Shown here: positions 53,757 through 62,014 of the stretch, one piece after another
Numbering within the stretch: position 1 is the stretch's first letter
Layout of the letters: each line of letters begins with the position of its first letter
Assembly (NCBI GenBank): GCA_964533865.1
Contig: CAZHRC010000009.1
Location: forward strand, 11,916-75,915
Reading direction: 5' to 3'
DNA length: 64,000 nt
Origin: CAZHRC01 sp964533865
GTDB taxonomy: Bacteria > Bacillota > Clostridia > Tissierellales > Peptoniphilaceae
The notes under the pieces: model-generated
Database searches by the model: none
Told to the model about the DNA's origin: nothing
The model's input: the letters and a program-made list of their open reading frames with translations, nothing else
Position numbers and translations under genes: made by a program

Positions 53757-54695
53757 GTGTCATTTTCAAACGATGTAAAAAATGAAGTTGCAAAGGAAGA
53801 AATCGAACCATTGGAGAGCGCACTCTACGAATTGGCGGGTATGGTTCGACACAATGGAACGATCAGTCTCACACGTAGCGGGTTTACTGTTCATTTTATC
53901 ACAGAAAACAATCCTGTAGCCCGTAGGACCTATTCTTTGATTAAGCGCTTATTTCAGTACGATGCCATCATAGAGATAAGGAAAAACACTCAACTCCGCA
54001 AAAAGAACACCTATCGCATACACATCGAAGATGTGGAAGTGGCGGAGCATTTTTTATTGGAAGCAGGTTACGATGTGGATCGGTTCCAATATTTACAAGC
54101 AGGTGATTTTCTGAACCGCTTGAGTACGGCTTCTAAAAAAGTAGCTTTTCTAAGGGGAGCCTTCTTTGGTGGTGGATCGATTACTAATCCAGATCGGATG
54201 TATCATCTGGAAATTGTGTCAGCAGATGTAGAGGCTCAGGAGCTGGTTAGAAAGGCTATGAATCAGCTGCAAGTGCCACCGAAGCAAACCATTCGAAAAG
54301 ATCAGCGCATAGTCTATTTGAAAGACAGTGAATTAATATCCGATTTTCTCGCATTGATTGGCGCTCACCAATCCTTGCTCAAGTTTGAGGATATTCGCGC
54401 GATGAAAGACATAAGAAACAACGTGAATCGCGTTGTAAACTGTGAAACCGCAAACCTCGACAAAACCATAACCGCGTCTATGCGCCAACGCCAAGCTATC
54501 GCGGTGCTGGAACGAAGTTTGGGGCTTGAAAATCTGCCGGATACCCTTCGCGAGATCGCTTTGGTGCGTTTGGAGAACGAGGATTTGTCATTAAAGGAAC
54601 TCGGGGAGCTACTCGACCCTCCCATAGGTAAATCTGGCGTCAATCACCGTTTAAAGAAGATTATCGCCCTTGCAGAGACCTATGAGTCGTTTTAA
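53757..54695 (+). CDS. whiA: WhiA-family DNA-binding regulator
   Basis: WhiA has a LAGLIDADG homing-endonuclease-like N-terminal domain and a C-terminal helix-turn-helix; in actinobacteria it controls sporulation division, in Bacillus it affects Z-ring formation and chromosome segregation. The 312-residue product begins SFSNDVKNEVAKEE and has LRGAFFGGGSITNPDRMYHLE at about 129-149 (given here only as landmarks) with the HTH near 270-300 (LSLKELGELLDPPIGKSGVN). I chose GTG at 53757, with AGGAG nine bases upstream, over a GTG that lies within that site. No crh/HPr gene follows. Confidence 0.94.
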   Translation: MSFSNDVKNEVAKEEIEPLESALYELAGMVRHNGTISLTRSGFTVHFITENNPVARRTYSLIKRLFQYDAIIEIRKNTQLRKKNTYRIHIEDVEVAEHFLLEAGYDVDRFQYLQAGDFLNRLSTASKKVAFLRGAFFGGGSITNPDRMYHLEIVSADVEAQELVRKAMNQLQVPPKQTIRKDQRIVYLKDSELISDFLALIGAHQSLLKFEDIRAMKDIRNNVNRVVNCETANLDKTITASMRQRQAIAVLERSLGLENLPDTLREIALVRLENEDLSLKELGELLDPPIGKSGVNHRLKKIIALAETYESF

Positions 54696-54732
54696 AATTA
54701 TGACCGAACTATGCGATATTTATTGCCGTTAG

Positions 54733-54774
54733 AGCCCTCTCAGAACCTTTCATCGTTTTGGGAGAGGCTTTTTT
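54733..54774 (+). terminator. Terminator after whiA
   Basis: Stem AGCC-CTCTC / GAGAGGCT with one bulge, followed by TTTTT. Confidence 0.85.
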
Positions 54775-54802
54775 CATTTTGGTTTTTAATCCATGACGAT
54801 TA

Positions 54803-54811
54803 TGGTAAAAT
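54803..54811 (+). promoter_or_regulatory. Possible extended -10 promoter of dnaE
   Basis: TGGTAAAAT lies 20 nt before the dnaE start. The -35 region is T-rich and weak. Confidence 0.4.
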
Positions 54812-54830
54812 GAGGTCGAAAGGGGAAGTT

Positions 54831-57800
54831 ATGAATCCATTTACACATTTACACGTCCACACCGAGTATTCTCTACTTGACGGATTTGCGCCGATTGAAA
54901 AGCTTTTGTACCATGCCAAAGAACTAGGGATGAATAGCTTGGCCATCACCGATCACGGTACGATGTACGGGGTGGTTGAATTTTACAAAAAAGCGAAAAA
55001 ACATGGAATCAATCCGATTATTGGATGTGAGATTTACACTTCGGAAGGGTCCTACTTAGAAAAAAACAACAATATCAATTACCATTTGGTTCTCTTGGCG
55101 AAGAATCAAACGGGTTATCAAAACTTGATCAAAATCGTATCCGAAGGGTTTGTTAACGGATTTTATTATAAACCAAGAGTCGATCGGTCCTACCTTGCTA
55201 AGCACTCAGAGGGAATTATTTGCTTGTCGGCCTGTCTCGGTGGAGAGGTTCAGCAGTTGCTTCTAAACGACGATTGGGAAGGGGCAAAGGCTCTAGCTCT
55301 CACTTACGAATCCATCTTCGGTAAAGATCATTTTTACTTAGAATTACAAGATCATGGGATGCGAGAACAGAAAAAAGTAAATGTACTCCTCGACAAGCTC
55401 CACCGAGAAACGAGTATTCCCCTCGTATGTACTAATGATTGTCACTACATCCGTCGCGAGGATTCCGAAACTCACGACGTGCTACTTTGTGTTCAGACGG
55501 GAAAAACCGTCGGCGATACCTCTCGTATGCGGTTTCCGTCTAATGAGTTCTATTTAAAGTGTTACGATGAGATGGAGGAGCTGTTTGGTCACTACGAAGA
55601 TGCCTTGGCGAATACACAAGCAATAGCAGATAGGTGCAATGTTGAGCTAGACTTTGAGACTTTGCATCTTCCTTATTTTCAGGTGCCCGAGGGATATGAT
55701 AATCGAACCTACTTTATCGAGTTGGTTCAAGCGGGTCTACGCGAGAAGTACAGCGTAGTCACTTCACAGATCCAATCGCGAGCAGAGTTTGAAATGCGAA
55801 CGATTGAGGAGATGGGTTTTGTCGATTACTTTCTCATTGTATGGGATTTCATCCGATATGCGAAGAGCCAAGGTATCGCAGTGGGCCCAGGTAGAGGGTC
55901 GGCTGCTGGTAGCGTAGTCTCTTACGCGCTTGACATTACGGGTATCGATCCATTAAAATACAATTTGCTCTTTGAGCGTTTCTTAAATCCTGAAAGGGTA
56001 TCTATGCCCGATATCGATATCGATTTTTGTTATGAACGGCGAGAAGAGGTCATCGATTACGTTAAAAGAAAGTATGGCGCTGATCACGTCGCGCAAATCG
56101 TCACTTTTGGTACGATGGCAGCGAGAAATGCTATCCGCGATGTCGGCCGAGCTTTGGATATTTCCTACGGCAAAGTGGACTATGTCGCAAAAATGGTCCC
56201 TCAAATGCTGGGAATTACGATAGATAAGGCATTAGAGATCAATCCAGAGCTTAAAGCAGCTTACGAGACCGATGAAGAAGATCGGTCCCTCATCGATTTT
56301 GCGAAGAACGTCGAAGGACTCCCGCGACATACCTCCACTCATGCGGCAGGGGTGGTGATCGCTAGGGATCCGGTGACCAGTTATGTGCCCTTGTCGCGAA
56401 ACAACGAGGCCATAACGACTCAGTACAATATGATCGAACTCGAAGAGCTAGGTTTGCTGAAGATGGACTTTTTGGGGTTGCGTACGTTGACGGTTATTCA
56501 AGATGCGGTAGACTTGGTGAAGAGAGAGTACGGCATCCCAGTGAATATCGACACCATAGACGAAAACGACCCCAAAATGATGAAACAGTTTACGAATGCG
56601 GATACTTTGGGGATTTTCCAGTTTGAGTCGTCGGGAATGCGCTCCTTTTTAAAGGAATTAAAACCTACGGTTTTTGACGACTTAGTAGCAGCGAATTCTC
56701 TGTTTCGCCCAGGGCCGATGAACGAAATCCCAAACTATATTAAAAACAAACACCATCCCGAATCTATTGTGTACCTCCATCCTAAGTTAGAGCCGATTCT
56801 CAATGTGACCTACGGGACCATTGTCTATCAAGAGCAGGTTATGCAGATTGTGCAACAACTCGGTGGGTTTACTTTAGGTGGTGCTGATAATTTGCGCCGT
56901 GCGATGGGTAAAAAGAAAATGGATGTTATGGAACGTGAGCGTGTACGTTTTGTCCGCGGTGAACTAGACGACAGTGGCGAGGTCATCATCTCAGGTTGCG
57001 TGCGCAATGGAGTGGACGAGAAGGCAGCCAATAAGATCTACGATTTGATGATTGATTTTGCAAAGTACGCCTTTAACAAGTCCCACTCTGCGGCATATGC
57101 CATTGTCGCCGTGCAGACGGCTTGGTTAAAGTGCTACTACCCAGTGGCTTTTATGGCGGCTTTGATTTCTTCGGTGATGGGTCAAACTGCTCAGGTCTCT
57201 CTTTACATTCAAGAGTGCAAACGACTAGGAATCGAAGTGCTTCCACCAGATGTGAATCGCTCCTATCGCAAATTTACCATTGACGATGGTAAGATTCGTT
57301 TTGGGCTGCAAGCGGTTAAGAATGTCGGTGCTCATTTTATCGAGGCCATCGTCGATGAGCGAAATGAAGGTGGTCATTTTACGAGTTTCACTGATTTTAT
57401 TGATCGCGTTATCCATCGAGAAAATTCGGGTTTAAATAAAAAAGCTGTTGAGAGCTTGATCAAAGCAGGAGCGTTTGAAAGCATTAACCTCAGACGTTCC
57501 CAATTGATGGCGATTTTTGAAAAAACCATCGACGCCTCTCAGACCAATGCAAGGCGCAACATCCGCGGACAACTTGATATGTTGGGTCAAACCACGGCGT
57601 TGGCAGCGATAGATGACGCGCCGGATGTGCGTGAGTTTGACAAGACGACCATGCTGAACCTTGAAAAAGAGGTACTTGGTGTCTATATCACCGATCACCC
57701 TTTGAATGCCTACACCGATGTGATTGAAAAATATTGCAATTTCTCCACCATTGAATTGATGGAGGAGGACTCGGTCTTGGCGAGTTGGGACAATCGTCGG

Positions 57801-58280
57801 GTGAGATTTGCCGGTATTATTCTGAAAAGAAATGATAAATTGACGAGAAATAACCAAAACATGTCTTTTTTGACCATGGAAGATTTGGTAGGATCCATCG
57901 AAGTGATCGTCTTTCCCAATCAATTTTCGAGATATCGAGAATTATTGACAGAAGATCGAGTCATCCTAATCGATGGTCATTTGTCCATAAGTGATGCGGA
58001 GGATCCCAAAATCATAATGGATACGGCAAAAGATGTCCAAACCATGCCGATGAAACAACGACTTTACTTGAAGCTCCCTCATTACAACGTGTCTGACCTC
58101 GATCGGATCCGCAGTATTTTGCTGCAATACAAAGGCACGACACCGGTGTATATCCATTTTGAGCGTGAAAAAAAGACAGTAGTCACCGATGAACGGTTAT
58201 GGATAGATTCAAAGAATCACGAACTGATTAACCAATTAACAGACCATTTAGGATATGAAAACATCAAAATGGTAGAGTAG
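54831..58280 (+). CDS. dnaE: DNA polymerase III subunit alpha (DnaE)
   Basis: A replicative C-family polymerase of 1149 residues. The N-terminal PHP domain is intact (HLHVHTEYSLLDG at about 5-17, TDHGTMYG near 39-46). The palm has GPGRGSAAGS near 351-360 and the catalytic Asp pair in PDIDIDFCYERR near 391-402. The fingers region with FNKSHSAAYA near 747 follows, then a helix-hairpin-helix region, and an OB fold near 990-1060 (FAGIILKRNDKLTRNNQN). I chose ATG at 54831 with AGGGGAAG upstream because an earlier in-frame start lies before the whiA terminator. In many Firmicutes PolC is the main leading-strand polymerase; the division of labour here is unknown. Confidence 0.97.
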   Translation: MNPFTHLHVHTEYSLLDGFAPIEKLLYHAKELGMNSLAITDHGTMYGVVEFYKKAKKHGINPIIGCEIYTSEGSYLEKNNNINYHLVLLAKNQTGYQNLIKIVSEGFVNGFYYKPRVDRSYLAKHSEGIICLSACLGGEVQQLLLNDDWEGAKALALTYESIFGKDHFYLELQDHGMREQKKVNVLLDKLHRETSIPLVCTNDCHYIRREDSETHDVLLCVQTGKTVGDTSRMRFPSNEFYLKCYDEMEELFGHYEDALANTQAIADRCNVELDFETLHLPYFQVPEGYDNRTYFIELVQAGLREKYSVVTSQIQSRAEFEMRTIEEMGFVDYFLIVWDFIRYAKSQGIAVGPGRGSAAGSVVSYALDITGIDPLKYNLLFERFLNPERVSMPDIDIDFCYERREEVIDYVKRKYGADHVAQIVTFGTMAARNAIRDVGRALDISYGKVDYVAKMVPQMLGITIDKALEINPELKAAYETDEEDRSLIDFAKNVEGLPRHTSTHAAGVVIARDPVTSYVPLSRNNEAITTQYNMIELEELGLLKMDFLGLRTLTVIQDAVDLVKREYGIPVNIDTIDENDPKMMKQFTNADTLGIFQFESSGMRSFLKELKPTVFDDLVAANSLFRPGPMNEIPNYIKNKHHPESIVYLHPKLEPILNVTYGTIVYQEQVMQIVQQLGGFTLGGADNLRRAMGKKKMDVMERERVRFVRGELDDSGEVIISGCVRNGVDEKAANKIYDLMIDFAKYAFNKSHSAAYAIVAVQTAWLKCYYPVAFMAALISSVMGQTAQVSLYIQECKRLGIEVLPPDVNRSYRKFTIDDGKIRFGLQAVKNVGAHFIEAIVDERNEGGHFTSFTDFIDRVIHRENSGLNKKAVESLIKAGAFESINLRRSQLMAIFEKTIDASQTNARRNIRGQLDMLGQTTALAAIDDAPDVREFDKTTMLNLEKEVLGVYITDHPLNAYTDVIEKYCNFSTIELMEEDSVLASWDNRRVRFAGIILKRNDKLTRNNQNMSFLTMEDLVGSIEVIVFPNQFSRYRELLTEDRVILIDGHLSISDAEDPKIIMDTAKDVQTMPMKQRLYLKLPHYNVSDLDRIRSILLQYKGTTPVYIHFEREKKTVVTDERLWIDSKNHELINQLTDHLGYENIKMVE

Positions 58281-58290
58281 CGGAGGATTT

Positions 58291-59256
58291 ATGGGTATTA
58301 AGACTATAGGACTACTGACGAGCGGAGGCGATGCGCCAGGAATGAACGCGGCGATCCGCGCTGTTGTCCGCGCCGGTATTTATTACGGTTTAAAAATCAA
58401 AGGTATCCGACATGGATACGAAGGACTGATAAATGGTGACATTATTGACTTGCATATTTCATCGGTAGCTGATATCATTCAACGCGGTGGAACAATTTTG
58501 GGCACGGCGCGTAGCAAAGAATTTGAAACGGCCGAGGGCCAAAAAAAAGCTATGGAGGCCTTAAAGGACAATGATATCGAAGGATTGGTCGTCTTAGGAG
58601 GCGACGGATCTTTTCGCGGGGCAAAAGCCCTCAGCGATCGTGGCATACTGACGATCGGGATCCCATGCACCATCGATAATGACATGGGTTACACTGAAAA
58701 ATGCATTGGTTTTAGCACCGCTGTCGATACTGTAGTGGAAGCCATCGGCAAGTTGAGAGACACTTCCACATCCCATGGCAGAGCTCATATCATTGAAGTC
58801 ATGGGCAGACATTGCGGAGACATTGCATTGTACTCAGGTGTGGCAGGAGGCGCAGAGTCCATTATCGTTCCAGAATTGCCCTTTAATTTAGATGATGTTA
58901 TGGCGAAGGTCATTAAAGGGAAAATGAGAGGAAAAAAACACAACATCATCGTGCTCGCTGAAAAAGTCGGCAATCCCTATGACATTGCGCGCACTATCGA
59001 AGACACCACTGGCATTGTCACTCGAGTCACTGTATTGGGTTATATCCAACGCGGTGGCACACCATCTAGTGCTGATCGACTTTTGGCGAGTAAAATGGGC
59101 CATGAGGCGGTTAAGCACCTTATTGAAGGCAAGACGAATTTGGCCATAGGGAGTGAATCGGAAACTTTATTTTCTCTTCCAATCGAAGAGGCGGTAGCCA
59201 TTCCCCATACATTTGACCATGACCTGTACGCTATTGCTCAAACACTATCAATTTAG
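58291..59256 (+). CDS. pfkA: 6-phosphofructokinase
   Basis: PfkA phosphorylates fructose-6-phosphate to fructose-1,6-bisphosphate, the committed glycolytic step. The 321-residue product has TSGGDAPGMNAAIRAVVR at about 10-27, GGDGSFRG at 103-110, the catalytic Asp129 in TIDND, and EVMGRHCGD. Gly106 (E. coli Gly104) indicates ATP rather than PPi as donor, but position 126 (E. coli Gly124, Lys in PPi enzymes) is Cys in PCTIDND, which is unusual. The following GYTEKCIGF also departs from the common GTDYTIGF. It is followed 9 nt later by pyk. Confidence 0.94.
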   Translation: MGIKTIGLLTSGGDAPGMNAAIRAVVRAGIYYGLKIKGIRHGYEGLINGDIIDLHISSVADIIQRGGTILGTARSKEFETAEGQKKAMEALKDNDIEGLVVLGGDGSFRGAKALSDRGILTIGIPCTIDNDMGYTEKCIGFSTAVDTVVEAIGKLRDTSTSHGRAHIIEVMGRHCGDIALYSGVAGGAESIIVPELPFNLDDVMAKVIKGKMRGKKHNIIVLAEKVGNPYDIARTIEDTTGIVTRVTVLGYIQRGGTPSSADRLLASKMGHEAVKHLIEGKTNLAIGSESETLFSLPIEEAVAIPHTFDHDLYAIAQTLSI

Positions 59257-59265
59257 GAGACGAGT

Positions 59266-61023
59266 ATGAAAAGAACAAAGATCGTATGCACCATCGGACC
59301 TACATCAGAATCAGAAGAAATTTTGGAAGCGCTGATCAAAGAAGGGATGAACGTTTGTCGTTTAAACTTCTCACACGGCTCACATGAAGAACACGCTTTG
59401 CGCATTGAAACCATTAAAAGGGTGCGCAATCGCCTAGGCACACATACGGCGATTATGCTCGACACCAAGGGCCCTGAAATTCGAATTGGCACATTTGGCG
59501 TTGATCAAGTTGAGATGATTCAAGGCAATACCTTTACGCTTACTACCCGCGATGTGGTTGGAGACCAATCCATCGTATCCATTAGTTATTCAGACCTTCC
59601 CCAAGATGTCGAAATCGGCGGGCGTATCCTCATCGACGACGGGCTGATCGACTTAGAGATTATAGATATCGTCGACGGTACCGATATTGTCACAAAGGTC
59701 ATCAACAGCGGAATCCTCAAAGATCGTAAAGGGGTAAATGTTCCTTCTGTGAAGTTAAACCTACCAGCGATTACAGACAAAGACATTTCTGACATTATTT
59801 TTGGTATTGAAAATGGTGTTGATTTTATCGCAGCTTCCTTTATTCGAAAAGCGTCAGATGTTATGGAAATCCGTAAGATTCTCGAAGAGAATGGCGGCGA
59901 ACACGTGCACATTATCTCTAAAATCGAATCGGAAGAAGGGGTAGAAAACCTCGAAGAAATCATCGAAATTTCTGATGGCATCATGGTTGCCCGTGGCGAC
60001 CTTGGCGTGGAGATCAAAACCGAACTTATGCCATCGGTTCAAAAAGATATCATTCACCGCGCAAACACTGCCGGTAAGCCAGTTATCACAGCAACACAAA
60101 TGTTGGATTCCATGATGCGCAATCCTCGTCCGACAAGAGCGGAAGTGACCGACGTTGCCAATGCCATCTTGGACGGAAGTGACGCCGTCATGCTTTCTGG
60201 TGAAACCGCATCGGGAAAATACCCCGTACAAGCGGTGCACACCATGTCAAACATCTGCTTGACGACGGAAAACTCAAGAGATTTTGACATTATGAACGAT
60301 CCGCGCATTTATTGGAGTGAAGCGACAACCACAAGTGCGATTTCCAGATCTACTGTTACCATCGCAGAGCAACTCAAGGTATCTGCGATTATCACGGCGA
60401 CTTCTTCTGGAGCGACTGCAAGAGCGATTTCTAAATTTAGACCGATGATCAATATTGTAGCGGCAACGATGTCCGACGAAGTTTCGAGAAAGTTGAGTTT
60501 GTTGTGGGGAGTTCACGCAGTGACTACTCAAGAATCGGAAACGACAGACGAAGTCATCGACCGTTCCGTGTTTGCAGCTTTAGAAACCGGTATTGTCGAT
60601 GAAGGGGAGATGGTCGTACTGACGGCTGGTATCCCTGTAGGGTACGGTGGAACCACTAACTTGATCAAGGTTCACACTATCGGAAACATTTTGGCGCGTG
60701 GAACAGGAATCGGCAAGTTCTCCGTATACGGTGATATTAGCGTTGGTTCGACGAAACAAGAGCTAGAAGGCAAGTTCACCAAGGGCGATATTATCGTCGC
60801 CAAGTATACCGATGTGGAACTTTTGCCGTTCATTGAACAATCCTCAGGGATTATCGTTGAAGAAGAAGGGCTCACTTCCCATTCAGCGATTATCGCGCTC
60901 CACTTTGGGAAACCTTGTGTCGTCGGCTTAAAAGATGCTGTTAATATCTTCAAAGATGGCGATAAAGTCACATTAGATCCCATTTCCGGGTTGATTTACG
61001 AAGGCGAAGCCAAAGTATTATAG
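59266..61023 (+). CDS. pyk: Pyruvate kinase with C-terminal PEP-utilizer domain
   Basis: Pyk converts phosphoenolpyruvate and ADP to pyruvate and ATP. The 585-residue product has the N-terminal barrel (KIVCTIGPTSES at about 4-15, RLNFSHGSHEEH near 32-43, MLDTKGPEIR near 64-73) and the active-site signature IISKIESEEGVENL near 216-229. MVARGDLGVEI and TRAEVTDVANAILDGSDAVM follow. The extra C-terminal domain of about 110 residues ends the protein and carries EEEGLTSHSAIIAL with the PEP-utilizer His, as in Bacillus-type enzymes. It forms an operon with pfkA and feeds pyruvate to the oxidoreductase encoded nearby. Confidence 0.97.
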   Translation: MKRTKIVCTIGPTSESEEILEALIKEGMNVCRLNFSHGSHEEHALRIETIKRVRNRLGTHTAIMLDTKGPEIRIGTFGVDQVEMIQGNTFTLTTRDVVGDQSIVSISYSDLPQDVEIGGRILIDDGLIDLEIIDIVDGTDIVTKVINSGILKDRKGVNVPSVKLNLPAITDKDISDIIFGIENGVDFIAASFIRKASDVMEIRKILEENGGEHVHIISKIESEEGVENLEEIIEISDGIMVARGDLGVEIKTELMPSVQKDIIHRANTAGKPVITATQMLDSMMRNPRPTRAEVTDVANAILDGSDAVMLSGETASGKYPVQAVHTMSNICLTTENSRDFDIMNDPRIYWSEATTTSAISRSTVTIAEQLKVSAIITATSSGATARAISKFRPMINIVAATMSDEVSRKLSLLWGVHAVTTQESETTDEVIDRSVFAALETGIVDEGEMVVLTAGIPVGYGGTTNLIKVHTIGNILARGTGIGKFSVYGDISVGSTKQELEGKFTKGDIIVAKYTDVELLPFIEQSSGIIVEEEGLTSHSAIIALHFGKPCVVGLKDAVNIFKDGDKVTLDPISGLIYEGEAKVL

Positions 61024-61039
61024 AATTTTTTCGTCGAGT

Positions 61040-61069
61040 TCAACCTTCTCTTGATCAAGAGAAGGTTGA
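61040..61069 (+). terminator. 30-bp perfect palindrome after pyk
   Basis: Two 15-nt arms, TCAACCTTCTCTTGA and its exact complement, join without a spacer; as RNA they give a stem of about 13 bp with a GATC-centred loop. It starts 17 nt after the pyk stop. There is no direct U-run, but a second hairpin with one follows. Confidence 0.75.
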
Positions 61070-61097
61070 TTCCACGTTGGGGGTGGAAACGTTTTTT
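61070..61097 (+). terminator. Second terminator hairpin after pyk
   Basis: A 6-bp stem TTCCAC / GTGGAA followed by ACGTTTTTT. It abuts the preceding palindrome, giving a tandem terminator. Confidence 0.7.
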
Positions 61098-61113
61098 AGT
61101 CGAGGAGGGCAGT

Positions 61114-61335
61114 ATGAAGAAGTGGATAGCTGGCATTTTGGCGTTGTTTGTGGTGTTGATGGCACCAACACGCGTTAATGGAAACTCAGGTCCTGTGGTG
61201 TGGGAGGTAGGTCCGTCCTATGAATTAAAACCACAAGAAAACACTCATATTGCGGTAAAAAGCGAAAAGCTTGAGTTTTTTATCCAAGGGTTAGAAGGCT
61301 ATAACCTCGCTGGAAAAGGAGAGGTGACCTACTAG
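61114..61335 (+). CDS. 5' piece of the disrupted exported-protein gene (signal peptide and first domain)
   Basis: A 73-residue open frame starting at an ATG with CGAGGAGGGCAGT upstream. Residues 1-23 form a signal peptide (KKWIAGILALFVVLMAP, cleavage after VNG), followed by NSGPVVWEVGPSYELKPQEN. It ends at a TAG that is in frame with the next piece. On its own it would be a short secreted peptide of unknown function. Confidence 0.6.
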   Translation: MKKWIAGILALFVVLMAPTRVNGNSGPVVWEVGPSYELKPQENTHIAVKSEKLEFFIQGLEGYNLAGKGEVTY

Positions 61336-61917
61336 ATGATCAACACGGTGGATAGAGATGAACGAGTGGATTTGTTGTTTCCTTTCTATGGCACGATCAA
61401 TCAAATGATTGAAAACAGTGAGTCTTTTACCGTCTTGAATAACGGCGTTCCTCTCGATGATATGGAAGTGCGGTACGGAAGGACCTCCAGTGACTATCCA
61501 TTTTACTCTTCAAGTGCTTCTAACTCTAAGCCTATAGGAATGCAGGCGATTATTGAAGAGATGGATCCCCGTTCTATTGAGAAAGTGCCTTTACTTCAAA
61601 AGACGGTTACCCTTTATCATTGGGTAGTGGAAAAAGCGCCAAATATCGAGTTTCGTTGGTACGCCAAGCTAACTGGAGAGGGAATCAAGGGACTCGGTCA
61701 TCGTGCATCAGCGACGGCACTGATAGATGATGGGATTGAATTGGGTAGCGTTTATGCCTCTGATGAGGGATCAAACTTAAATGAAATGTTTCTTGTCAAC
61801 ATAGCAGGTAGCCCTTCAGATGAAATCACCTATCGCTATGAGCCTTTAGGCTATGGTAATGATATAGTCATATTTCAAATCCAATACAGGGACAAGATCG
61901 ATAAACTCAAATCATAA
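61336..61917 (+). CDS. Middle piece of the disrupted exported-protein gene
   Basis: A 193-residue frame that directly continues the previous piece after the TAG. It has no signal peptide, although its content (beta-rich, LLFPFYG, WYAKLTGEG) looks extracellular. An ATG follows the stop and GGAGAGGTGA lies eight to ten bases upstream, so restart is possible. The frame closes at TAA, while a membrane anchor lies just downstream in another frame. Confidence 0.6.
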   Translation: MINTVDRDERVDLLFPFYGTINQMIENSESFTVLNNGVPLDDMEVRYGRTSSDYPFYSSSASNSKPIGMQAIIEEMDPRSIEKVPLLQKTVTLYHWVVEKAPNIEFRWYAKLTGEGIKGLGHRASATALIDDGIELGSVYASDEGSNLNEMFLVNIAGSPSDEITYRYEPLGYGNDIVIFQIQYRDKIDKLKS

Positions 61918-62014
61918 ATTGTGGATAGGACTTGGCGTCGGGATTTTCATTTTGGTAGTCGGATTGAGATGGTGCAAAAAAAGAAAGGTGTCGTTAAAAG
62001 AAAAGGAAGGTTAA

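Larger units (their letters stand above)
61114..62014 (+). pseudogene. Disrupted gene for an exported, C-terminally anchored protein (in-frame TAG plus frameshift)
   Basis: Three pieces read as one protein. Piece 1 (61114-61335) has a signal peptide and ends ...LAGKGEVTY then TAG. Piece 2 (61336-61917) continues in the same frame with MINTVDRDERVDLLFPFYG; the joined Y-x-MINTVDRDERV-x-LLFPF matches the beta-strand and FPF pattern of clostridial exported proteins that begin NSGPV. Piece 3, one frame over (about 61901-62014), encodes LWIGLGVGIFILVVGLRW followed by CKKRKVSLKEKEG, a membrane anchor with a basic tail, and stops directly before sfsA. The simplest reading is a decayed gene. Recoding, or sequence errors, cannot be excluded. 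A GAGGTGA site before 61336 could allow restart. Confidence 0.7.

Noticed and set aside
61333..61335. TAG as a pyrrolysine or reassigned codon
   Set aside because: Many intact genes in the window end in TAG (rel, the metallo-hydrolase, the RseC-like gene, yggS-like, uvrB), the flanking gene is not a methylamine methyltransferase, and a second lesion lies downstream. Gene decay is simpler.
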